From Pseudorhizobium endolithicum (GTDB lineage Bacteria; Pseudomonadota; Alphaproteobacteria; Rhizobiales; Rhizobiaceae), in contig NZ_CABFWF030000012.1 of assembly GCF_902153245.2 (NCBI RefSeq), positions 64,501-128,500 of the forward strand: a DNA stretch of 64,000 bases. Direction: 5' to 3'. Below, piece by piece: positions 53,163 through 60,846 of the stretch. Made by a program: the position numbers and the translations under genes. The notes beneath the pieces are model-generated. The model saw nothing but the letters and a program-made list of their open reading frames with translations. It did not search any database and was not told the origin of the DNA. The stretch's first letter is position 1. The number at the start of each line of letters is the position of its first letter.

Positions 53163-54167
53163 GTGAGGATCGCAGAGATCGGTCGTTTGGCTGGAGACCG
53201 CGACAACCGGGCGAAGGCCCTGTGGTTCGAGGAAGCGCGCACCTGCGTCCTCCGCGATGAGCCGCTGCCGCCTCCGGGTCCGAAGGACGCGACGGTGCGG
53301 GCTTTGTTCAGCGGCATCAGCCGCGGGACGGAGGCATTGGTGTTCGAGGGCCATGTGCCGGAAAGCGAATACGACCGGATGCAGGGACCTCACCAGGGAG
53401 GAAAGCTGCCCTTTCCCGTCAAGTACGGCTATGCGGTGGTGGGCGTCGTGGAAGAGGGGCCGGCGGAGCTTTCAGGGCGCACTGTCTTCTGCCTCCATCC
53501 GCACCAGGACCGGTTCCGGGTCGAAGCGTCGGCGGTCCATCCGGTCCCTGAAGATGTGCCTGCTGGCCGTGCCGTTCTGGCCGCCAACATGGAGACGGCG
53601 CTGAACATCGTGTGGGACGCCGGCATCCTGCCCGGCGATCGGGTGGCGGTGTTCGGCGCGGGGGTGGTAGGCCTCCTGACCGCCTATATCGCATCCCGTA
53701 TCCCCGGTACGGAAACCGTCATCTGCGACACCTCCCCCGTGCGCGGGACGCAGGCCGGCGCTCTGGGGCTGGCCTTCGCTCTGCCGCAGGAGGGGCCGGT
53801 GAACTGCGACGTGCTCGTCAACGCTTCCGCGGCCCCGGAGGCGCTCGCCGGTGCGATCGACCACGCCGGCTTCGAAGCAAAGATCGTCGAGGCGAGCTGG
53901 TACGGCGACAGGTTGGCTTCCCTCTGCCTCGGAGGCGCCTTCCATGCCCGGCGGCTCTCCATCGTCAGTTCCCAGGTCGGCTCCGTCGCGGCGGGTCGCC
54001 GCGCCCGCTGGAACCCTGCAAGACGGCTGCGCAAGGCGCTCGACCTGTTGGCCGATGAGCGGCTGGATGTGCTGATCTCCGGAGAGACGCCCTTCGCAGA
54101 TATCGCCGAACCCTATCCCGGCATCATCGCTTCGCCGGATACGCTGTGTCATCGTATTCGATACTGA
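53163..54167 (+). CDS. Zinc-less medium-chain dehydrogenase-like protein
   Basis: 334-aa MDR-superfamily protein. The N-terminal GroES-like part resembles alcohol dehydrogenases but lacks the catalytic zinc residues: the CGxCGTD region reads SGISRGTE (50-57) and the GHE motif reads GYA (89-91). The Rossmann motif VAVFGAGVVGLLTAYIA is intact, so NAD(P) binding is expected. The SGISRGTE and VKYGYAVVG signatures recall BchC-like reductases. Start GTG 53163 has GGGGAGAGG upstream. It is the first gene of a tightly packed run with the PTPS-like, GT4 and methyltransferase genes. Reaction unknown. Confidence 0.8.
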   Translation: MRIAEIGRLAGDRDNRAKALWFEEARTCVLRDEPLPPPGPKDATVRALFSGISRGTEALVFEGHVPESEYDRMQGPHQGGKLPFPVKYGYAVVGVVEEGPAELSGRTVFCLHPHQDRFRVEASAVHPVPEDVPAGRAVLAANMETALNIVWDAGILPGDRVAVFGAGVVGLLTAYIASRIPGTETVICDTSPVRGTQAGALGLAFALPQEGPVNCDVLVNASAAPEALAGAIDHAGFEAKIVEASWYGDRLASLCLGGAFHARRLSIVSSQVGSVAAGRRARWNPARRLRKALDLLADERLDVLISGETPFADIAEPYPGIIASPDTLCHRIRY

Positions 54168-54177
54168 AAGGAAACCC

Positions 54178-54576
54178 ATGTACGCCGTCGAGGTCCGTGA
54201 CCATATCATGATCGCCCACAGCCTGCCGCGACCGGTGTTCGGTCCGGCGCAGGGCATGCACGGTGCGACCTTTGTCGTCGACGCGGCATTCTTCACCGCT
54301 GATCTCGATGATAACGGGCTGGCGGTCGACATCGGCCTTGCAACGGCAGCGCTGGCCGAGGCTCTGAAGCCGCTGAACTACCAGAACCTGGATGAGCTGG
54401 AGCCTTTCCGCGGCAAGGTCACCACCACCGAATTCCTGGCGAGGCATATCTTCGACCAGTTGGCCGATGCGATCGCGAACGGACGGCTCGGTGAGGGCGG
54501 CAGCCGTATCAGGCGGCTGCGGGTGCTGCTGCACGAGTCGCATGCCGCGCGCGGCTGGTACGAGGGGGAGCTTTGA
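54178..54576 (+). CDS. QueD/6-pyruvoyl-tetrahydropterin synthase-like protein with altered active site
   Basis: 132-aa T-fold protein. H14 and H28 match two zinc ligands of QueD, but the third (HGH) is alanine (HGA, A30). The catalytic cysteine position is A24, and the Asp-His pair of the catalytic triad reads N67-Y68 (PLNYQNLDE). The pterin-anchoring glutamate is kept (E120 in LLHESHAAR). The comparison uses my recollection of E. coli QueD. The fold and ligand pocket seem kept while the classical chemistry is lost. It starts 10 bases after the dehydrogenase gene, with AAGGAAA, and overlaps the GT4 start. No queC, queE or queF is near, so queuosine synthesis is not suggested. Confidence 0.82.
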   Translation: MYAVEVRDHIMIAHSLPRPVFGPAQGMHGATFVVDAAFFTADLDDNGLAVDIGLATAALAEALKPLNYQNLDELEPFRGKVTTTEFLARHIFDQLADAIANGRLGEGGSRIRRLRVLLHESHAARGWYEGEL

Positions 54577-55616
54577 GCGGAACGCTTTATTTCGCCTATC
54601 CGGGCGACCTCCAGGCACGAACCGGGGGATATGGTTACGATCGCAGGCTGGTTGCGGAACTCGGGCACATGGGCTGGGACGTGCGGCTCCTGCCGCTGGG
54701 CAGCGGTTTTCCCGATATTGATCCGCAGCGCCTTTCGAAGGCGGCCGAGGTGCTCGATGCAGTTCCCGACGGGGCACTCGTGCTGGTGGATGGTCTGGCC
54801 TTCGGCGTACTGGATGAATGGGCTGCCCGGCGGCATGACGATGTCCGTCTCCTTGCCCTGGTGCATCACCCGCTGGCGCTGGAGACGGGGCTTCCGGCAA
54901 CCGTTCAGGAGGAATATCGTCGGCGCGAAAAGCACGCGCTTTCATTCGTGCGCGGTGCCATTGTCACCTCCGCCGCCACCGCGCGGGAGCTTGAACAGAA
55001 CTATGGCCTGTCCCAGGCAGCCATCGCGATCGCTTCTCCGGGAACAGATCCGGCCCCGCTCGCTGGAGGCAGCGGCGATATACCGGCCATTCTGAGCGTC
55101 GGATCGCTGATCCGACGGAAGGGACATGACGTGCTGATCGATGCGCTGGCCATGCTGCGTGATCTTTCCTGGACGTGCAGGATCGTCGGCAGCCGGGCAC
55201 TTGATCCCGCAGCCGCCGACGCGCTCGAAGCGCAGATACTTGCCGCGGGTCTGGCTGACCGCATTGCGCTCGTGGGCGAGGTGGAGGACGTGCGCACCGA
55301 ATATATGCGTGCCGATGTCTTTGCGCTGGCAAGCCGTTACGAGGGCTACGGCATGGTGTTTGCGGAAGCCCTGGTACACGGTCTGCCGATCGTGGGCTGC
55401 GCAGCCGGCGCGGTTCCGGACGTGGTGCCGGAAGGGACAGGCCTGCTCGTGCCGCCGGATGACCCGCGGGCTCTGTCTAAGGCACTGCGGCGCGTGTTGA
55501 CGGACACGAATTTGCGCTCCGCAATGGCGGATGCCGCGGCCGTTGGCGGTGCGTCACTTCCGTCCTGGCGCGAGACGGCAGCGGTCGTTGCCCGGTTCCT
55601 GGAGGAGCGCGGATGA
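54573..55616 (+). CDS. Glycosyltransferase family 4 protein
   Basis: 347-aa GT-B glycosyltransferase. The C-terminal donor domain has SVGSLIRRKGHDVLIDAL, the retaining EX7E motif in SRYEGYGMVFAEALVHG, and PDVVPEGTGLLVPPDD. The N-terminal acceptor domain starts LYFAYPGDLQARTGGYGYDR. It begins with TTG at 54573, overlapping the previous stop as TTGA, with a strong GAGGGGGAG just upstream. It is followed by the methyltransferase with a four-base overlap. Sugar donor and acceptor are unknown; the acceptor may be the product of the neighbouring pterin-like enzymes or a lipid. Confidence 0.88.
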   Translation: MSGTLYFAYPGDLQARTGGYGYDRRLVAELGHMGWDVRLLPLGSGFPDIDPQRLSKAAEVLDAVPDGALVLVDGLAFGVLDEWAARRHDDVRLLALVHHPLALETGLPATVQEEYRRREKHALSFVRGAIVTSAATARELEQNYGLSQAAIAIASPGTDPAPLAGGSGDIPAILSVGSLIRRKGHDVLIDALAMLRDLSWTCRIVGSRALDPAAADALEAQILAAGLADRIALVGEVEDVRTEYMRADVFALASRYEGYGMVFAEALVHGLPIVGCAAGAVPDVVPEGTGLLVPPDDPRALSKALRRVLTDTNLRSAMADAAAVGGASLPSWRETAAVVARFLEERG

Positions 55617-56401
55617 GCGGGTTCGACATTCGTTGGCTCGACCTGCGAGAACCCGCCGACCGGCGGGCGCGGGACGCAGGACTATTGGCGGCGGCATTGG
55701 CAGCTATCCATCGGGCAGGAACGGCGCGGGTGCTCGATATCGGCTGCGGCACCGGCTCGACCTATCGCATGCTCAGGACGTGGCTCCGGTCGACGGTGCA
55801 ATGGCAACTTCTCGACCGAGATCCGCGCCTGCTCGCCGAGGCCAGGCGGCGTCATGGCGGAGATGCCCTTACCTTTGTGGAGGGCGATCTGGCCGAACTG
55901 GAGAGGCTGCCATTGGAGGGGGCGGCGCTGGTGACGGCGTCGGCGCTCTTCGATCTCTGCTCTGCCGACTTCATGGCCCGCTTCGTGTGTCGCCTGCGCC
56001 GCGCGGGTGTGGGTCTCTACGCGGCGCTCAACTATGACGGCGAGATGTCATGGTCCCATCGGCATCCCCTGGACGATGAGGTGGTGAAGTCCTTCAACGC
56101 GCATCAGAGCAGGGATAAGGGTTTCGGTGCCGCCGCAGGGCCGGATGCGTGGAGCATCCTTTCCGACAATCTCCACGCGCAGGACTTTCGCATCATGACG
56201 GCGGCCAGCCCGTGGATTCTCGGGGGGCAGGATGCCGAGCTCCAGCGATCGCTGCTGGACGGTATAGTGGAGGCTGTTGCCGAGGAGGGGAACCTGAGCG
56301 CGAAGGACCTGCAGGATTGGCACGCCTACCGGATTGCCGCGATCACCAGTCCGGTAAGCTCATGCCGTGTCGGACATCAGGATGTTCTCGCTCTCTGCTG
56401 A
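55613..56401 (+). CDS. Class I SAM-dependent methyltransferase
   Basis: 262-aa methyltransferase. The SAM-binding motif I is VLDIGCGTGSTYRML near residue 40, followed by the acidic LLDRDPRLL and the GDLAEL loop. ATG 55613 overlaps the GT4 stop as ATGA. It is the last gene of the plus-strand run; its final 42 bases overlap the 3' end of the convergent RibD-like gene. The acceptor is unknown. Confidence 0.87.
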   Translation: MSGFDIRWLDLREPADRRARDAGLLAAALAAIHRAGTARVLDIGCGTGSTYRMLRTWLRSTVQWQLLDRDPRLLAEARRRHGGDALTFVEGDLAELERLPLEGAALVTASALFDLCSADFMARFVCRLRRAGVGLYAALNYDGEMSWSHRHPLDDEVVKSFNAHQSRDKGFGAAAGPDAWSILSDNLHAQDFRIMTAASPWILGGQDAELQRSLLDGIVEAVAEEGNLSAKDLQDWHAYRIAAITSPVSSCRVGHQDVLALC

Positions 56402-57178
56402 CGATACCCTTCGCCGGACGGACCGGAAGTCGCAATCGAAGACGAAGTCGGTGCCGATGTCATAGACATTCACCTTCGGGCGGCGGGCCTCCGAGAGGCG
56501 GTCCACAGGGGCCAGCGTCGTGCCCATCGGCCCTGACCCGATGATGATCGGCGCGATCGAGACATGCAGGCGATCGACGAGATCGGCATCGATGAAGCGG
56601 GCGATGGTCTTTGCGCCACCTTCGACCAGGATGCCGGTCAAGCCGCGGGCTGCCAGTTCATCCAGGATATCGCGGGGATGAAGCCCGCCGCCACGGCGGG
56701 GAAGCCTCACCACCTCGCTCTCCGGAGGTGGCTCGGGAGCATCATCGGCCTGCACGATCAGCACGGGCGCGCCTCCATCCCTCAGCATCTTGGCATTGGG
56801 TGGGATGCGGCCGTTGCAGTCGATCACGACCCGGACCGGATTGGGACCGGGAACGGCGCGAACGGAAAGGCTGGGATCGTCCGCCACCACCGTGCCGACG
56901 CCGACGACAACGGCGTCAACCAGGGCGCGGCAGCGATGAAGATGGGCAATTCCGTCGCAGCCGGAGACGTCCTGTGCGTCTCCCGTCGGCGTCGCGACCC
57001 GGCCGTCGAGGGACTGCCCGACCTGCGCGAGGACCAGGGGACGGTCGCGCAGTGCGATGGGGGCGTAGAGGCGCCACGCCGCTTCCGCGTTGTCGGGCGA
57101 TTGCGATGTTGCCGAAGGGTCTCGGCGAAGGGCAAGGAGCCGCTGCCAGATTTCCTCGGTCATCCTTGCCGCGTACAT
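56360..57178 (-). CDS. RibD-family reductase (no deaminase domain)
   Basis: 272-aa protein with only the RibD C-terminal reductase domain (dihydrofolate-reductase-like fold). Signature segments are LAQVGQSLDGRVATPTG, VVVGVGTVVADDPSLSVR, ILVEGGAKTIARFID and APIIIGSGPMG. The zinc-binding deaminase motifs of full RibD are absent. ATG 57178 follows GGGAGGGGAA, better than ATG 57214. It faces the methyltransferase gene with a 42-base 3' overlap. It should reduce a ribosylated pyrimidine- or pterin-like intermediate with NADPH, matching the PTPS-like neighbour. It is not in a riboflavin operon. Confidence 0.85.
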   Translation of the reverse strand: MYAARMTEEIWQRLLALRRDPSATSQSPDNAEAAWRLYAPIALRDRPLVLAQVGQSLDGRVATPTGDAQDVSGCDGIAHLHRCRALVDAVVVGVGTVVADDPSLSVRAVPGPNPVRVVIDCNGRIPPNAKMLRDGGAPVLIVQADDAPEPPPESEVVRLPRRGGGLHPRDILDELAARGLTGILVEGGAKTIARFIDADLVDRLHVSIAPIIIGSGPMGTTLAPVDRLSEARRPKVNVYDIGTDFVFDCDFRSVRRRVSSAESENILMSDTA

Positions 57179-57301
57179 TTCCCCTCCCAAAAGCATGCGA
57201 TCGATAGCCGTCAATGCCCGGCCGATCCGGATGTTCCGGAGCGGAGGCTGCTTCCAGGCGTACGATCCCTCAACATCCTCCCCGGTGCAAGGCAGCCTGG
57301 A

Positions 57302-58084
57302 TCAGGTGCTCCTTCCACCCAGATCATCGAGATAGGTATTTTCCGCCCGTGACGCCGCATAGGCTGACAGATCGATGTCCGTCACGAGCAGCGCCTCGCC
57401 CTCCGCTGCCGCTTCTGCAAGCAAAGAGCCGTCCGGCGCGGCGATCCGGGAAAGGCCGGCATAGGCGAAATGCGGGTCGGAGCCGCAGTGGTTGACATAG
57501 GCGACGAAGACCTGGTTCTCGAAGGCGCGCACGCGGATCATGTGCTCGGCGATGAAGCGGCCCGACGAGCCGGCCGGCAAAGCCGTCGGGACCACGACCA
57601 GTTCGGCGCCCGCCCGGGCGAGCCGCCGCACGTTTTCAGGGAACTCGACATCGTAGCAGATCAGCATGCCGATCCTGACGCCGTCCACCGATGTGAGGAT
57701 CGAGGCGGGATTGGCCGGGCGGAACCAGCGTTTTTCGTAAGGTCCGTAGAGATGGGACTTTCGGTAGACGGTCTGTTGGCCTTCGCCCTCGGTGAGGAGG
57801 GCGCTGTTGTAGACGTCGTCGCCGTCCCTTTCCGCGAAGCCGGCGACGATGGCAAGGCCATGCCGGCTTGCAATGGCTGCAAGCCGTTCGGGAAGATCAC
57901 CGTCCGCAGAGTCGGCGAGGTCAGGGAAATGCTCGGCCGCGCCATAGCCCGTCAGCGCCAGTTCGGGAGCTATGAGAAGCCGGGCGCCGGTCGCGGCAGC
58001 CTGGGCGGCGGCCGTCTCGATCTTCATGAGGTTGGCGTCGATGTTGCCGACTGTGGCCTGCATCTGCAGCCCGGCGATCTTCAT
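57302..58084 (-). CDS. Nitrilase-family carbon-nitrogen hydrolase (amidase)
   Basis: 260-aa C-N hydrolase with an intact Glu-Lys-Cys triad: E in LIAPELALTGYG, K in VYRKSHLYGPYEKRWF and C in GMLICYDVEFPE. It is the last gene of an ABC importer operon, overlapping the permease stop by four bases, and the same strand carries a ureohydrolase upstream. A 4-guanidinobutyramide or other amide of a guanidino/polyamine compound is therefore a likely substrate. N-carbamoylputrescine amidase is an alternative, but that family is usually nearer 290 aa. Nitrilase or cyanide-hydrolase activity is less likely. Confidence 0.83.
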   Translation of the reverse strand: MKIAGLQMQATVGNIDANLMKIETAAAQAAATGARLLIAPELALTGYGAAEHFPDLADSADGDLPERLAAIASRHGLAIVAGFAERDGDDVYNSALLTEGEGQQTVYRKSHLYGPYEKRWFRPANPASILTSVDGVRIGMLICYDVEFPENVRRLARAGAELVVVPTALPAGSSGRFIAEHMIRVRAFENQVFVAYVNHCGSDPHFAYAGLSRIAAPDGSLLAEAAAEGEALLVTDIDLSAYAASRAENTYLDDLGGRST

Positions 58085-58878
58085 CGCTCGTCTCCCATTG
58101 CTCCCAGGAGCTTCGGCAGGTCACCGAAACGGGCGACGAGGCCGAAGACGAGCGCCGCGATCGCCAGGAACAGGACGGTGACCGAGGCCATGGTCGGCGT
58201 ATATCCGTAGCGCAGCGCGTTGAAGATCTTGATCGGCAGCGTTTCCATCGTGAAGCCGACGGTCATGTAGGCGACGATGTATTCGTTCAGCGACAGCACG
58301 AAGGCGAAGGCATAGCCGGAAACGATGTAGGGCAGGATCAGCGGCAGTACGACCGTGCGGAAAATCACCCGGTCATCGGCGCCCATGGTTGCGGCGGCTT
58401 CGACCAGCGAGCGGTCGATGGCGGAAAAGCCGAGTGACAGCGTGACGAGCGGCAGCGTGACGAAAAAGATGGCATGGCTGATGGCGGCGGTCCAAGGCTG
58501 GCCGTAGAAGCCGGTGGTGGCCCAGAAGGTCAGTAGGCCAAGTGCGGTGATGACCGGCGGCAGGGTGAAGGGCGCCACGCCCAGCAGTTGGAAGATGTTC
58601 GCCCAGGGCGCCACCCGCCGCCACAGGAACCAGGCGAGTGGGAGCGCGATCACCAGCGCAAGCGCTGCCGAAGTCGCGGCAAGCGTCAGGGATGCCACAA
58701 GTGCGCTGCGCCATTCCGGATTGGTGAAGATCTCACTATACCATGACAGCGAGAAACCCTGGGGCGGGAAGGCAAGTGTCTGCTTCTCGTTGATGGACAC
58801 GCCGGCGACGACGATCAGGGGCAGGGCGAGGAACAGCCCCACGGCAAAGAAGAACAGACGCTTCAGCAGGGAAGTCAT
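58081..58878 (-). CDS. Polyamine-type ABC transporter permease 2 (PotC type)
   Basis: 265-aa permease with six helices. The EAA loop reads FSAIDRSLVEAAATMGADDR with VVLPLILPYIVSG. ATG 58878 (MTSLLKRLFFF) has AAGGAGG 4 bases upstream and overlaps the stop of permease 1. It forms the channel with the protein encoded at 58875-59729. The operon order SBP-ATPase-permease-permease is that of Pot and related importers. Confidence 0.9.
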   Translation of the reverse strand: MTSLLKRLFFFAVGLFLALPLIVVAGVSINEKQTLAFPPQGFSLSWYSEIFTNPEWRSALVASLTLAATSAALALVIALPLAWFLWRRVAPWANIFQLLGVAPFTLPPVITALGLLTFWATTGFYGQPWTAAISHAIFFVTLPLVTLSLGFSAIDRSLVEAAATMGADDRVIFRTVVLPLILPYIVSGYAFAFVLSLNEYIVAYMTVGFTMETLPIKIFNALRYGYTPTMASVTVLFLAIAALVFGLVARFGDLPKLLGAMGDER

Positions 58879-59729
58879 GCAGCCTCCTTGCGGCGTCCGG
58901 CATAGACCGCCAGGCCGACGAGTGCGAGCGAGACGAGCACGAGGAAGACGGCCATGGCGGCGGCGAAAGGCATGTTCGACTGGTAGATCGCCTGGTCGGT
59001 GATGAGCACGGAGAGCGTCCAGTGCTGGGGGCGGCCGAGAAGCTGCGGCAGCAGGTAGGAGCCGAGCGCAAAGATGAAGACCATGATCAGCGTCGCCAGG
59101 ATAGTGTTGCGCAGTGCCGGCACCACGACGGTGAAGAAGGCGCGTATCGGGGAGGCGCCGAGGGTGCGGGCAGCTTCCGTCAAGGTGGGATCGAGACGGA
59201 CGAGTGCCGGATAGAGAACCAGGACGGTGTAGGGCAGGGCCTGGTAGGTCATCGCCGTCATCACGGCGCCGAAACTTGGCGTCAGAGCCTGCGGCGTCTC
59301 CATTATGCCGATCGCGACGAGGAGGTTGGTCAGCCCGGCGGTGCGGGAGAACAGGGTGGACCAGGCAAAGCCGATCATCACCTCCGACAGCGACAGGATC
59401 GACAGCAGGGCGACGAGCCAGAGAATCTGCACCTTCCGGGCGGCCCTGGACATCAGATAGGTGAAGGGAACACCGATCACGATGCAGGCAACAGCGACGG
59501 CGACGGCGAGGAAAAGCGAAAAGCCGAGAACCTTGCCGAAGAAGAGGCTGAGGAAGCGGGCGTAATTGTCCCAGACGAAGGCCGGCTGGTAGAAGCCGCC
59601 CTGCTCGCGCTCGAAGAAGGAGACCGCGATCATCGTCGCGAAGGGGATCACGAAGAAGACGATCAGCATCCCCGCCGGGAAGAGGAGCGGGCCGTAGTCG
59701 GCGAGCCGCTGGGGCGGTTCGCGCCTCAT
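58875..59729 (-). CDS. Polyamine-type ABC transporter permease 1 (PotB type)
   Basis: 284-aa inner-membrane permease with six helices. The coupling loop reads VRLDPTLTEAARTLGASPIR with FFTVVVPALRNTIL. It overlaps the ATPase stop by four bases and the second permease gene by four bases. The segment SYLLPQLLGRPQHWTLSVLI is typical of PotB-like subunits. Confidence 0.91.
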   Translation of the reverse strand: MRREPPQRLADYGPLLFPAGMLIVFFVIPFATMIAVSFFEREQGGFYQPAFVWDNYARFLSLFFGKVLGFSLFLAVAVAVACIVIGVPFTYLMSRAARKVQILWLVALLSILSLSEVMIGFAWSTLFSRTAGLTNLLVAIGIMETPQALTPSFGAVMTAMTYQALPYTVLVLYPALVRLDPTLTEAARTLGASPIRAFFTVVVPALRNTILATLIMVFIFALGSYLLPQLLGRPQHWTLSVLITDQAIYQSNMPFAAAMAVFLVLVSLALVGLAVYAGRRKEAA

Positions 59730-60760
59730 CGGGCAAGCACCACGCTGGTCGCGGGGTCGAGCCGGATGCCGACCTGCTGACCGACCGTCACCTCCGGCCG
59801 TGTGCGTGGAGCGGAGACGGCGACGATCTGCTGGCCGGAAGCTTCCACGAAGGTTTCCACGGTGCCGCCGAGGTCGCGGATGAAGGTGACGCTACCGTCG
59901 ATGGTGCCGTTGCCGGGTGCGGTGATCTGCACGTCTTCCGGCCGGACGGAAATCGTCCCCGCCATGGCACCGGCGAGCGCGAGGCCCTCGACAGGCGTTC
60001 CAAACACGGTGGCCCGGCCGCTGCCGTCGACGGTGTAGGGGAGAAGGTTGGTTGAGCCGATGAAATCGGCCACGAAGGAATCCGCCGGCCGGCGGTAGAT
60101 ATCGACGGGTGCGGCGGCCTGGCGGATTTCGCCGCCGTTCATCACCACCACCGTATCGGCCATGGTCATGGCTTCGCGCTGGTCGTGGGTGACGACGATG
60201 GTCGTGATACCGAGCTGCTGCTGCAACTGGCGCAGTTCCACCTGCATTGCCTCGCGCAGCTTTGCGTCGAGCGCCGAAAGCGGCTCGTCGAGCAGGAAGA
60301 GCTTGGGCGAAATAGCCAAGGCACGGGCGATCGCCACGCGCTGGCGCTGCCCGCCGGAGAGCTTCGTGACGGAGCGGTCGGCGAAGCCTCCCAGGTGGAT
60401 CATCGCCAGCAACTCGTCGACCCGTTTCGTCTGCTCCTCCTTCGGCACGCCGCGGATGCGCAGCGCATAGGCGATGTTTTCCCCGACCGTCAGGTGCGGG
60501 AAGAGCGCCAGCGACTGGAAGACCATGCCCAGATTGCGCTTGTGGGTCGCAACCTGGGTAATGTCCTCGCCGCCCAGCCGGATCGAGCCGCGGGTCGGCA
60601 GGTCCAGGCCGGCGATCATGCGCATCAACGTTGTCTTGCCGCAGCCCGAGGGGCCGAGCAGGCACACGAAGGTACCGTCCGGAACCGACAGGCTCACGTC
60701 GTTGACGGCTGTGAACGTGCCGAACTGCTTCGTCACGTTGCTGAGGATAAGTCCAGACAT
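59726..60760 (-). CDS. Polyamine-type ABC transporter ATP-binding protein (PotA type)
   Basis: 344-aa ATPase with an intact set of motifs: Walker A GPSGCGKTTLM, signature LSGGQRQRVAIARAL, Walker B LFLLDEPLSALD and switch histidine VVTHDQREAM. The C-terminal third is a TOBE_2 regulatory domain. It lies 86 bases after the binding-protein gene, with a strong hairpin in the gap, and is coupled to the permease genes. Substrate: a polyamine, putrescine-like or guanidino compound by family and context. Confidence 0.92.
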   Translation of the reverse strand: MSGLILSNVTKQFGTFTAVNDVSLSVPDGTFVCLLGPSGCGKTTLMRMIAGLDLPTRGSIRLGGEDITQVATHKRNLGMVFQSLALFPHLTVGENIAYALRIRGVPKEEQTKRVDELLAMIHLGGFADRSVTKLSGGQRQRVAIARALAISPKLFLLDEPLSALDAKLREAMQVELRQLQQQLGITTIVVTHDQREAMTMADTVVVMNGGEIRQAAAPVDIYRRPADSFVADFIGSTNLLPYTVDGSGRATVFGTPVEGLALAGAMAGTISVRPEDVQITAPGNGTIDGSVTFIRDLGGTVETFVEASGQQIVAVSAPRTRPEVTVGQQVGIRLDPATSVVLAR

Positions 60761-60809
60761 TCGCTCTCCGCTCTGGTTGCGCGGGCGCTCTTAGCTCAAA
60801 GGCATTCAG

Positions 60810-60840
60810 GCGGCCACCCTCTTTCGAAGAAGGCGGCCGC
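60810..60840 (-). promoter_or_regulatory. Intercistronic hairpin after the polyamine-type binding-protein gene
   Basis: GCGGCC and GGCCGC form the base of a stem that is continued, after small bulges, by CCTTCTT/AAAGAGG on the minus strand. It starts 6 bases past the stop of the binding-protein gene and precedes the ATPase gene. Confidence 0.55.
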
Positions 60841-60846
60841 GATATG

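Noticed and set aside
54178-54576. Queuosine (QueD) or tetrahydrobiopterin role for the PTPS-like protein
   Set aside because: Catalytic Cys, Asp and His and one zinc His are missing, and no other queuosine or biopterin gene is near.
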